Origin: Litomosoides sigmodontis
Taxonomy: Eukaryota; Nematoda; Chromadorea; Rhabditida; Onchocercidae
Direction of reading: 5' to 3'
Assembly: GCA_963070105.1 (NCBI GenBank)
Contig: OY718808.1
Location: forward strand, 5,929,738 to 5,993,737
DNA length: 64,000 nucleotides
Shown one piece after another: positions 51,721-62,716 of this stretch (position 1 is its first letter; each line of letters begins with the position of its first letter). The translations under genes were made by a program, and so were the position numbers. A model generated the notes under the pieces. That model was not told the DNA's origin. It did not search any database and saw only the letters and a list, made by a program, of their open reading frames with translations.

Positions 51721-54458
51721 ATGAGTTCGGAAGTGACTACTTCGATGTCAGTGGAGTCCGATAGTTCCAGATGGCGGACTGTGGTTGGTTTTCTTTACCG
51801 GTTTTTCATACCGACGCCTCTTTATACCGTAAATTTTTATCCCGCTAGAAAAATAATTCCGCTCATCTGATTGCAGAGCATGACTGTGGGAGGTGATGAT
51901 TGTGAAGATGAAACGGAGGTAAACGATCTCAGGGAAAGTTTACGAGCATGGAGCTCACTAGCTAGCCCATCTTCCAGCATAGTTGACCAACCAGTGGTAT
52001 GTCTGTCAACAGTCAACTTGCTATTAATGATTTCAGAAATTGCAAAAATTAATCGTGAATACCATTATTAAAAATCAAATTCAGTTCTAAATAATGTAAT
52101 GTAAGGATAAAGTCATTCTTTATATATTCATAGAAGATTGGATTTCCGTCGGATTGCGATCCTGACTTCGATGCAGTGCTCAACAATGTCTTTGCAGATA
52201 AAAGTCGCTTGTTTCAACCACTTTATGACGACACTGTAAGCAAAAATTTTTAAATCTGTGTGAGCACGTTCATTGATATAGTAATAGTAACGCTGTGGTT
52301 TTTCCTCTACACTTACGATACTTGTTAATACCATCATGGTAGCACGCTTCATTGGACATTTTGACCGTTTTTTCTCTTCTGCTCTATCAGGAGTAAATTG
52401 TGATAACTATCTTATATTTCCGAAGGTTTCGAGCGGTAAAAGTTTAGCTTCAGGCAGTATTTAATTTTATTGTATTGTCTGTCAACACTTCAATATAGCA
52501 TTTTCAGCTTGTTGAAGAAGTATTTATCGAAAAAAAACCGAAAATACTGAATGGTTATTTATTTGGAGAGAGAATTGGGGAAGGCTCATATGGAAAAGTG
52601 AAAGAAGTGCTTGAACAAGATACTTTAGTTAGAAGAGCCGTCAAAATTATCAAAGAAGCACGTTTAAGAAAAATTCCGAATGGTCATGTATGTGCATTCT
52701 ATGTCATCTAGATTGTCACATCTGTTGCTCCTGAAATTGTTGTGGGGAATTGTATTTGTCTCAAAAAAAAAAATTTGTTTTTGTCTAGGCTAATGTCGAA
52801 CAGGAATTGAGAATATTGAGGCGAGTACGCCATCACAATGTCATTGCCTTATGCGACTTTTTTCGCGTTGATGAGAAACAGAAATTGTATATGATATTGG
52901 AGTACTGTATTGGTTCGCTGCAACAACTTTTAGACGGGTCCAAAGAAAAGAAGTTGTCGGAGTATCAAGCACAGTATTTCTTCAGGCAACTTTGCGATGG
53001 CTTGAGTTATCTTCATTCTCATGGTATGTCTGAGGTATCACAGAATATTTTGCACTAACTTTGAGTGTGATGCTCACACCAGGAAAGTAAATAGGTGACA
53101 AGGCATTGCCTACTTACTTTTTATCTGAGCCAAGACGTGAAATGCAGCTTGAATTATTTTCCTTTAAAATGTTATTCGCGGCAGGAGTTAGACTCCTTGC
53201 TAAGAAAAGCAGTAACCGTGGTTTTAGTTGTTAGAGCCTGTCGTTCGAAAATAATTTTGCTGTGTAGAGATAAGTAAGCCAGTAAGTTCACTGGAAAATT
53301 GTTTAATCATTTAACGAATCAGTTTTTATTCAGGCATAATACATAAGGACATAAAGCCGGGTAATCTATTAGTCAGTTTGGATGGGACACTTAAAATTAG
53401 TGATTTCGGCGTAGCTGAAATGTTCGATACATTTCAAGCAGAAGATTGGTGTACAGTTGTACAGGGTACTCCAAAATTTCAACCACCTGAAATTGTTTCT
53501 GGAACCTCTAAAAATTATCGGTATAATTTCTTTTTTTTCATAAAATCTCCTGGAAATTAATTTCCAGTTACATCTTTTTTAATATTTAAAAGTTAGGTGC
53601 TTAAATATCGGAAATAAACATATTTAATTATACATCACCTTCTGCTAATCCCATGTTGACATATGAGGTTTAAAAAAACTACTCGTTTATCAATTTTTCA
53701 ATTGGTTTCAGGAAAAATGTAGCTAAACAATCGTTTTTTGATGCATTTCTTCTAATTAATTAATACCGGTCATTTTTTTTTGTTTTTAGAGGTCGGAAAG
53801 TGGATATTTGGGCTTGTGGTGTAACGTTATATAATATTGTGAGTGGTGAATATCCGTTCGAAGGCGAGGTCATCATGCGCCTTTTTGACAATATCGCTAA
53901 TAAACCCTTGCAAATGCCGCAAAATGTGCAATTGTCGAGATCACTGGAATATTTGCTTACTGCTATGCTTAATAAAGATCCAGAAAAGCGGATAAATATG
54001 CATGACATAAGGAGATGCGAATGGTACAAGCGAAAAGTCAATGTCGTACGTTATTAATTTGATTTGAAGTTCCAAAGAATATGTTTTGAAGAAATTCAGT
54101 AAGTTCGAGAGTCCAAGAAAGATGTAGTAATAGGTGAAACGTTGTATATATGCAATGTGTACTGCAGGACGAATCACATCGTGTTCCGATATCAGCATGT
54201 AACAATGTACCGGCCCATCGTCCATTGAGCGTGTATGTACAACTCGACCAACTTTACGGATCAACGCTTGAAGAGAATAACGGATCACACTCTTCCGAGT
54301 ATCCTCGAAATATGGTTTCCGCAATGATTGTTGAGCCATCATTCGAAGATCGAAATATTAATGAGCAAGTGTCGCTCAATGAAACAAAACGAAATCGGAG
54401 CATGTTAGTGTTCAAGTTATATTTCCTTTATCTTATTTCCATGGAGAGTGTTCTATGA
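51721..54458 (+). CDS. par-4: Serine/threonine kinase LKB1/STK11 (PAR-4)
   Basis: Master upstream kinase of AMPK-family kinases, active with STRAD and MO25; controls polarity and energy balance. Exons 51721-51783, 51877-51996, 52134-52235, 52508-52687, 52789-53023, 53334-53520, 53790-54045 and 54168-54458; 477 residues, phases consistent. LKB1-specific signatures: [12 protein letters not shown] (about 119), RRAVKI with Lys at about 141, RKIPNGHANVEQE (split by an intron, cf. IPNGEANV in human), [26 protein letters not shown] with the catalytic Asp about 239, [20 protein letters not shown] and [11 protein letters not shown]. Human LKB1 has DLG where this has canonical DFG. The N-terminal 90 residues are not conserved. 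The tail carries KRNRSM, a possible phosphorylation site, then a hydrophobic end; the last exon could instead splice onward, for example to an acceptor at 54778. ATG lies three bases after an acceptor. Confidence 0.95.
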
Positions 54459-56267
54459 AATAGTTTTGTTGGCCATCTTTTTGTCACCAATTTAAAATGT
54501 TTTGGTTAATTCAGAGCGTAGCTGATGGAAATACCTGAAATGCATCTTTTTTAAAACACCAACTATTTCTATTTCTTGCGGAGTCGTCTTTCTCTTCATT
54601 TCTGAGTTTTTAACAATTTCGTTATTATAGGTAAGTGATTCAGGTAAGTATTACTAACGCACTGTATAAATTATGGTCTTCAATTTAACTTAATTTTAGG
54701 TATGTCTAAATTGAAACTGCGTTTTATGTGATCCCGTATTTCAATTAGTGTTGTCTAATAATGATTAATTTTGCAGATTATCTATGTGCATGGGTATATC
54801 GCGATCGCCACGATCTACGTAATATTATACTACAGTAAAATACATTAGTATTTCTTTAAATAGCATGCATCCAATTTTTTGCAATACGTTGTTTGTCCCG
54901 AGCATTACCTATTACATTTTATATATAGGCTACGGATGTATATTTGTAAGTTTTGTTTTGCATGTAATTATTAGCATCTGGAAAATTTAGTGTTTTATGC
55001 AGTCGCTTTCGAATTCAACCAAAACTGCATTCTTGCAATTCCACGAATTTTGCTGATTTGAAAATAAAGTCTCAGGCTGTTTAACATGTGGATAATTTAA
55101 ACGCAACTGTAGGACAGTTGATGTCGTGAGTCGCTTTTGGAATTGTGTTTGATGCTATTTTTGTATGCCGAAATTAAATTCAATATTTAGTGGTAATAAG
55201 GGGTAATGGTGCTGGGAAATTTTAATGATTCGATGCAAAAATTCATGAGGAGGTAATGTATGTTATTTTGATTCCAGAGACGTGCAATGTTGAAATGCAT
55301 GAATTATGTCAATTTCTAATGTTTATTCTCACGATACAACAAACGATTAGCAGATATAATTTTTAGAAGTTTGTTTTACATGATCTCTTCCCCGATATAT
55401 TTCTGATAACATTCATGCTTTTTTTTCTGCGATGGAGTACCCTTTTATGGAAATGATTTTAAAAAAATATTTATTTGTTAAATGTCACATGTGATTGATT
55501 TTGCCCCGATTTTTTCAAGGAATCTTATCTTGCACAAATAAGGGAATGACATAATTGTGATTGTTTCGCAGCACCTTTAAGGTCATTGAAATAGAAAACT
55601 GTGGTGGTTTTAATTATCGTCTTGCTTATTTCCTCACTTCCCTTCAGCGAGGTAAAGGCAAGGTCAGTCAATAGGAATTTGATAAATTGAAATCCACTCA
55701 TATTTGTCGCTACAAGGAGCAACTGTTGGAACCATTTTGAGAGTATCTAAAGTAAATGATAGGACACTAGCTATGAAGTTTAATATGTTGCATCAGATAC
55801 GGTTTCGTGCTTAATATAAATCATTTTATCGCAATGCATTGAATTTTTCGAAGTTGTCAAGTTGATGCTTTTGATGTTCTTCGTTCGTCATCTTGTCAAT
55901 TTTGAAAAATTTGTCATTCGCTGCTATTTGAATTTTATTTTTCTGTGGTGCTAAATAAATCACTTTTAGGTCCTTGTTCGGTTATAAATTTTTATTTGAC
56001 GCTTTCCAAAAACCGTAAATAAAACAAAATGTGAACTATAATAGTTGTCATTACGTATGTATTTGTTGTTGCAAATGCGCCAAAGATACCTTCATTCTAT
56101 ATCACTTTATTATATGGTTATCCGAGGTAGACGGTAACCTTGTTGACTTTCTGCAGAACTAAACGTGATGGGAACATATTTTAAAAAGAAACAACGGTCA
56201 GATCACTTCAGTTGTGTTGTCGGTTCAGTTGTTTGTCGTAGAATTTGTGAAGATGTAAAGCGTTCTT

Positions 56268-56498
56268 TTAACTATCCGACACTTTGATAATCGGTTGTAT
56301 GATTTGAAACTCTGAAGCCAAAAATTCAATTTTAAGCAACAGTTGAGCTGGTACTCCAATAAATACTGGAATACCGGCAATTCCTTTCTCTCGTAATGGT
56401 GACCCAACAATTTTAGATGCTAACTCAATATCACTTTTGCTCAGTGTAATAATTAGGTGGTCTGTTGCTAGAGATAAGTAATGAGTAGTGGGGCACAT
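56268..56498 (-). other. Unrecognised 76-codon open frame
   Basis: An acceptor-like TTATCTCTAG lies inside its 5' part, after which the frame reads DHLIITLSKSDIELASKIVG and then a hydrophobic, proline-containing stretch (IPVFIGVPAQLLLKIEF) before a stop. Composition is less Lys/Asn/Phe-biased than nearby random frames. It may be a terminal exon of an unknown gene, or chance. Confidence 0.2.
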
Positions 56499-57932
56499 CT
56501 ATCACAGATGTGTGTAGTTAAAGCAATAATCGAAAGCGGATTTGTTAAAGATCAGTTTCGGTCAGTGAAATTGTAAATTTTATGCAGTTTTTTAGATGGA
56601 GGAAAACAAAAACAATATGGGCAGATGGCAGCATCTGAATGTAAATGTAGTTTTGATACGTTTAGTTGCTCGTTTTTTTATCAGTTATTATTAGTTCTTG
56701 AGTGGTAAACCTTGAATGTTGGACTTGTTTTCAGTGTTTCTTACTTTGGATTTTCCACACTCTTGCTGGCTGGAATGGTGCGCTTCCGGTCATTGAATAT
56801 TTTGTTGATTGTTGTTTCTGTTTCGATGAAAAAATTCATTGATTCTTGTCTACCTTGCTATAAAATGTGTGCTTCCATGGATCGTTTAGAGCATAATTTG
56901 TCATTTAAAAATTTCGTCTGCCTAGCATCAGCTGAGTCTAATTATTCTACTAAGTTCCTTCTTAAATTCCGTTATTCATGAAATTATAGTACTGATGGAA
57001 TTATCACTTTCGTTTTATTTTCATTAATTACTGGAATATGCTTTGAGGACGCTATATATTACTCCTCATAGTTTTTTCTTTTTGTAGCATCTTGAACTTT
57101 AGCTTGGGATAAATAACATCACACTGATACGGTTTGTTTGTTTATCCAGGTTAGGGATTTTTTGTTTATATAGGGTTAGCCTCAAAGGCTTGATATGCTC
57201 AATCTTATATGACAAGGGAACTGGGTATAGCAGCACGCTCCTTCTTTCGCAACTTTTGGTGTGACAGCCTTTTTTAGTTTCTATAAAGTTCAATTCAATT
57301 ACAGGAAGACTGTTGTGTTTGCAGCGATATGATGGTCATTCTCCTCCATCCTCTTAATTTTCTCGGGATCTATAATTTGACTACCTTATATTGGTTTACT
57401 TTTCCGAATGTTGTGCATACATCTTTAGCGCGTGTTAAGAGCTAAGTTGAATTTCAATTCCTACTTAAAATGTCGGCATTGAATTAAGGACCAACAAATT
57501 CCTGACATTCCCCACGTCCTTACAATCCTTTCCTTGTGGTCTGCCGCGAATGTTTGGTATAAAGTGGAACGGGTCAAGGTCACCGTCCACGTTTTATACA
57601 AATCCGTTCACCGTTGTAACGATTCAATTTAATAAGATTGCGGCAACATATCGTCATTGCAATCAATGACAGTCGACTTTCTTATTTGATATATGTAAAT
57701 CTTATTTGTGAAATTGATTGAGTAAACAGAGTTATGGCGTTGTTAATCATACTAATAATTTGAATGATATATTATTTCGCATACCTCTTACATCACATGT
57801 CTGGTTTATTGCAACATCTGAAAATTGCTTTTAGTTGTTTACTTGGAGAATTACATTCCCAAATAATTCGACTTTCTGTACCAATTCGACTGTAATGGTT
57901 TTTCTAAAAATTTATTGTAATTATCGATTTTT

Positions 57933-58323
57933 TCAGGATCGTTTTATGATCAGGAGCTTAATCTCTTCCGAGATAGCAAGCGGGTTTATCATCAAAGGTA
58001 GATTTCCGCCTATCATTATATTCTTCGAAGTTTTGAGCAGTTGCAAAAGCAAACATTTCACTTTAAAATCAAAGAGTGAAACGTTTAAGTTTTGTCGCTT
58101 TTCTTTTGATGTACAATGAACAAACTGCGTCATTTTTTTTTATTTTTTGGGATGTCAAAATAACACTATTAATATCTTCGTAAGTGAATAACATCCCGTA
58201 ATTTTCGTTGGGTTGGTGAATAGCTCTAATTAAAATCCCATATAGGTTTAACATGTCGTTTGACTGCTTTATAAAATTGAAATGGAATGGACAATGGCGA
58301 AAGTTTAATGTTAAGGCCGACAT
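57933..58323 (-). other. Possible two-exon gene of unknown function, head-to-head with EB1
   Basis: An ATG at 58321-58323 opens a frame with LNLYGILIRAIHQPNENYGM and LFTYEDINS. A GT...CGCAG interval of 40 bases could join it in phase to a second frame containing MIGGNLPLMINPLAISEEI, ending at 57933. I know no family with these segments. The ATG is only 12 bases from the EB1 ATG on the other strand, so both could be real only if their 5' untranslated parts overlap or are trans-spliced. Confidence 0.22.
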
Positions 58324-58335
58324 ATAATTTTCCAG

Positions 58336-60635
58336 ATGTCAGTTGTAAATGTATATGCAACATCTGCAACGACAGAGAATCTGTCTCGACATGAGATGCT
58401 CATGTGGGTAAACGATTGTTTGCAGTCAAATTTCGCAAAAATTGAGGAAATGCATACGGGTGCAGCTTACTGTCAAGTAAGGAAGAACAAAGTTTTGGAC
58501 GATATCTTTTTCCCTGAAAGTGATTATGAATAGTAGGGTGTATCTGCGATGTGGAATATCAATCCAAAACTGGGGAATGGACAAAAATTTTAACTTTCAG
58601 GACGAAAAAGTCTAAGAGCATTTAGGTGGTGTGGTTTTGGGTAATAATTCCTTTTCTACGATTGATATCCTTTTTTAAAGTTCACAGATTTTCTGTTCCC
58701 TGGCTCAATACAGCTACGGCGGGTGAAGTGGAATAGCAGATTAGAATTGGACTGGTTGAGTAACTGGAAGTTGCTGCAAACATCATGGAAAACACTAGGT
58801 GTTGATAAAATTGTTCCTGTGGAAAAACTTATCAAAGGGAAATTTCAGGTAGACGTTTATTTTTTATTGGAACATATTTTGCTGAAATGAAGACATTCAA
58901 GGATTTTTATGAAGGGCAGTAATATTACTCTTTTTAATTCAATAAAATACTTGAAGAACTGTTGTTGTTGAAGGACAATTTTGAGTTCTTGCAATGGTTC
59001 AAGAAATTTTTTGATGCAAATTTTGATGGGCATGAATACGATCCATTGGAAGCACGCGGTGGTGAACCATTACCATCTGATGTAAAGGGAAATGCGCCTT
59101 CACGAATGCCTGCGAGGTCGTCGGCTCCTTCAGTCAAGTTAGTTTTTAAGGATTTGTTACAAAATAATTGTATTCGAGTTTATGTGTTCAAAATCTCTGA
59201 AATTGAATCCATAACCGCAGTTTGAATTATCACAAAGAATTTATCGCGATTTATCATCATACGAAAAGAATAAGAGCTGTGTAGTAATGAAATGGGATAG
59301 AGTTAAAATTTTAATTGAGAAGACAACTGCTTGTTATAGCTTTTCTGAACTATGCATATGTAAATTGAGAAAAGTTCATTTAATATGTTAAGATCTTTTG
59401 GAATATAACTAAACAGTACGATGGCATGAGCTAATATCACTATATCATTTTGCGCTAAATTACTGGAGATTCTACTAAAGCTTGTTTTTGCGATACTTTG
59501 GACAGAGTGTGATGACATGAAAAAAAGGCTGAGACAAATTATGACTTAGAATGAAATTTTGCAAACAGGAAATCTACTCTTTCGACGTCGAACGCTTCCA
59601 TGAATAAAGGTGAAGTGCGAAAAGCTTCAGCTGTTGGAGGGAAAGCTAATCCAACTCGAACATCTGCCGCGCCTGCTGCTGCCACTGCACGAACTGCTGC
59701 ACAGCCTGTACAATCCACAGTAGATCCTCAGGTATCATCGAAAACATAAAATTATTTCTTGGCGATGAGATTTCAAGAACTACAGTGGAGTTCAGAATTG
59801 AACTGATTGACACTTGTAATGAAAACCGAGCAATTATTACATTGAACTTATTGTATCATTCCCTTAATAATATTGGCATTGTTGGTGAATCGGTAATTGT
59901 ATTTTTCGAAGCGTACATATTCAATTTTAACAGGTGTTGGTAAATTTAAAACGCGAATTGGAGGAAGCCAAGGAACAAATAGCTGAAGGCGATAATGTTA
60001 TAGTCAGCCTTGAAAAGGTTATATTTGTTAGATCTTTGGTGATGCTTAGAAGAGGACTTATATTTTGTTGGCTACATATGAATTAAGCGATATAGCTATA
60101 GTAGAAATGAAAGTTTATACGCTTTCAACGGTTAGTCGTACATGCTATTCGCTTATATCTTTATTTCTTACTCCTAGGAACGTGACTTTTATTTCTCGAA
60201 ACTGCGGCAGATTGAAGTAATATGCCAAGATAATGAACAAATTGGAACCGTTGATGTTTCTCGTGTGCTTGCAGTATGTATTTCTTTCTTTCTCATTGGA
60301 TTAGCTGTGAGGTTGATCTGATGGTTTATTTTGCGCACATTTGTTTTATTCATTAATAAATTGCAACAGATACTGCTTTTGGAAACCTACTACTATGATT
60401 ATCAGTGAAATTTTAGTTGCGGATAAGTTCTGATGTTTATATATAAAAAACTGCTTGAAGTGGATAGTTTAGGCTTCTTCTGAAGGATAATTTTTGTAAA
60501 TTTGACAGTTTACTTAAAAACTTTGTTTCTTATCGGATTTAATTGAATGAAACTTTGAAGATTTTGTATGAAACTGAAGAAGGATTTGCGCCGCCGGACG
60601 AAAATGAGGTGGAAAACGGAGACGAAGTTTACTGA
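58336..60635 (+). CDS. Microtubule plus-end binding protein EB1 (MAPRE family)
   Basis: Tracks growing microtubule ends and recruits partner proteins. Exons 58336-58476, 58681-58848, 58974-59137, 59569-59731, 59934-60017, 60178-60273 and 60561-60635; 296 residues. The N-terminal calponin-homology domain is clear: [47 protein letters not shown] and [20 protein letters not shown] Ser/Ala/Pro-rich basic linker follows (about residues 125-210), then the EBH coiled coil with [11 protein letters not shown] and [17 protein letters not shown], then [12 protein letters not shown] and an acidic tail. The tail ends DEVY, not the usual EEY/F. Three acceptors are AAG rather than CAG. The ATG directly follows TTTTCCAG, as in a trans-spliced gene. 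Confidence 0.97.
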
Positions 60636-62141
60636 AGGCAACGAACTTATATAGGAATAATAACAGAACAAAATTTTTTAAACAGTGAACCATTTTTATT
60701 TGTTAATCGTCAGATTTCATTGCTTTTAAAGTGGTTTATGTCTTGTTTTTCTTTCCTGTGCTTTTGAATTGTCATCTTCTGTTGGAAAGTAATGCAATCA
60801 GCCTGCCGTTCTACGTGGATTTTTGTTGTCAAATATATAAAATAGTCATTTTAGGCTCTGTTGTTACTTTATGTAAACTTAAAAGTGTTTCATTGCATTG
60901 ACTAAGAAATTATTTTATGGACATAACTTTTTGGGATTCCTAAATAATGGTGAGGCTTAAACTTATTCAAGATGTTTATTTTATAGTTATATATAGACTT
61001 AAGGTCGAAATCGGGTTTTAGGAATATGATGAAATAGGAATTCTTGGACGTATAGAATTTTAAAACTGCAAATTACATTTAGTAAAGCGTAAATTGCATT
61101 AACGTATGGGCACATATATACACATATGTAACTGTGGCACATCTACTGATATGGATAATAAAAGGATTCGTTTAGCTGCAATGGAGCGCTGACTGTTGGA
61201 ATTTCGGATATGCCATTTTTCTAGACTCTGTTTTTAGTACCTATTAATTGCTGAAACTGTTCGCTAAATTATTACATATTTCCTTCATCAGTAAATCTAC
61301 ATGTGCTTCCGTGATTTTTTTTAGCTCTGTCCATTGCTTCATAAAGAATGCAACATTATTTTTTCCTTTAAGGCAAAGTGCGGATTTCTTGAGCTAGAAT
61401 TTGCCAGATTTTATAATCTCAGGAAAATTTCCTTTAGCAGTTTCAAGTATGTTGGAACTTGTAGCTTTGAAGTTGCTAGTCTAACCGCAATATTGTGCTT
61501 TTTCCCGGAATATTTTGAGGCTTTTAATTTTCCGGAATTTCAAGTTTTCTGGATCCCTTGAACTATCGTATATTTATGCTGTCGTTACTGCCCTGTTTTT
61601 TTATATAGTTCTCATCCGCAGTGTTCAGAACATGAGGTGCTTCGTGTCTGTTTCTAATTCCCTTGTTTCTTCAACAATCTGATCCGTTTATCTCCATATT
61701 CTGCCGTTTTTTTCCATTTAAAATTTTTGATTTTCAATATAATTGCAACTGTTCTGGCTGGATAAATGTTATTTATCAATTTTATTAGAACTCTTTTTTG
61801 GGGTGTATTTCCGAAAAACATGGCAAAATTGCTTTTGTTCAAGTTGTATCAGTAAGGTAGCGCAAGGGAACGCCTTGCTTTTTTTTACTTGTACGATTGC
61901 CGGGATATTAGAATTCTACTATTTTTTAGTCCAAATTTGTTACTTTAATTTCTATTAATGTTTTATATTGTGGGTTCATTTGTATGAAGCGTGCACAGGG
62001 AGTTCATGTGGTCGTTGGCACTGATTTGGTGCGACTTTATTTAATCCGGATGAATTTCGAGATAGAGCAAGTTCGGTAATCGGATATTAAAGAAATTCGG
62101 GCAATGGGTGTTTTCATAGCGAATTCTAAACATCTTTGCAG
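60636..62141. other. Intergenic region, EB1 to LSm5
   Basis: EB1 3' flank, with AATAAA at 61157-61162. Open frames at 61334-61561 and 61743-61958 are Phe-rich and show no family, typical of AT-rich non-coding DNA. The region ends in CTTTGCAG two bases before the LSm5 ATG. Confidence 0.6.
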
Positions 62142-62143
62142 AT

Positions 62144-62716
62144 ATGTCGAATTCTACGTCATCAAATCCATCGACGTTACTGCCGTTGGAATTGGTAGAT
62201 AAATGCATTGGTTCCAGGATTTGGGTTATTATGAAAGGTTAGTTAAAGCAATGAAAAGTAGTAACGACTTAGTAGCGTGAGGTTAGACTCTGTTGCATAA
62301 CCAACGGATGTAAGCATTGCTAGTACATCTAATTGTTTATGAGTGATAGTGATGTCATTACTTGCACCACTTTATTTACTATATTGGTGAGTATTCGCCA
62401 TTTGTCTTCAGCTATTTAAAAGAAAAGTTTGCCATATACAACGCTAATTTTAAGGCGCTTATCTTGCAGCACTTTGTAGATATCGCCGCTGATTCTCTTA
62501 TTTCATGTGACAGTATACGTGCATTCCACTGCAGGTGAAAAAGAGATTGTTGGAACACTGACAGGTTTTGATGACTACGTCAATATGGTGCTGGAAGATG
62601 TTGTCGAGTACGAAAACACGGTTGATGGCAAAAGGGTAACGAAGTTAGATACCATTTTACTGAATGGTAATCATATAACAATGTTGGTGCCTGGAGGGGA
62701 AGGTCCTGAAGTTTAA
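62144..62716 (+). CDS. lsm-5: LSm5, U6 snRNA-associated Sm-like protein
   Basis: Subunit of the LSm2-8 ring on U6 snRNA and the LSm1-7 mRNA decay ring. Exons 62144-62237 and 62535-62716 give 91 residues, the same length as the human protein. The conserved start [20 protein letters not shown] is followed by Sm1 ([19 protein letters not shown]) and Sm2 ([20 protein letters not shown], identical to the family C-terminus). The acceptor at 62534 is placed by the GGT codon that restores the frame. A CTTTGCAG acceptor two bases before the ATG suggests trans-splicing. Confidence 0.97.

Larger units (their letters stand above)
54459..58335. other. Intergenic region with unexplained minus-strand open frames
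   Basis: A possible LKB1 poly(A) signal (AATAAA 55063-55068) lies about 600 bases after the stop. Minus-strand open frames at 56268-56498, 57933-58133 and 58140-58323 have protein-like composition but no recognised family. Two could join through a 40-base intron. No gene is called with confidence. Confidence 0.4.
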
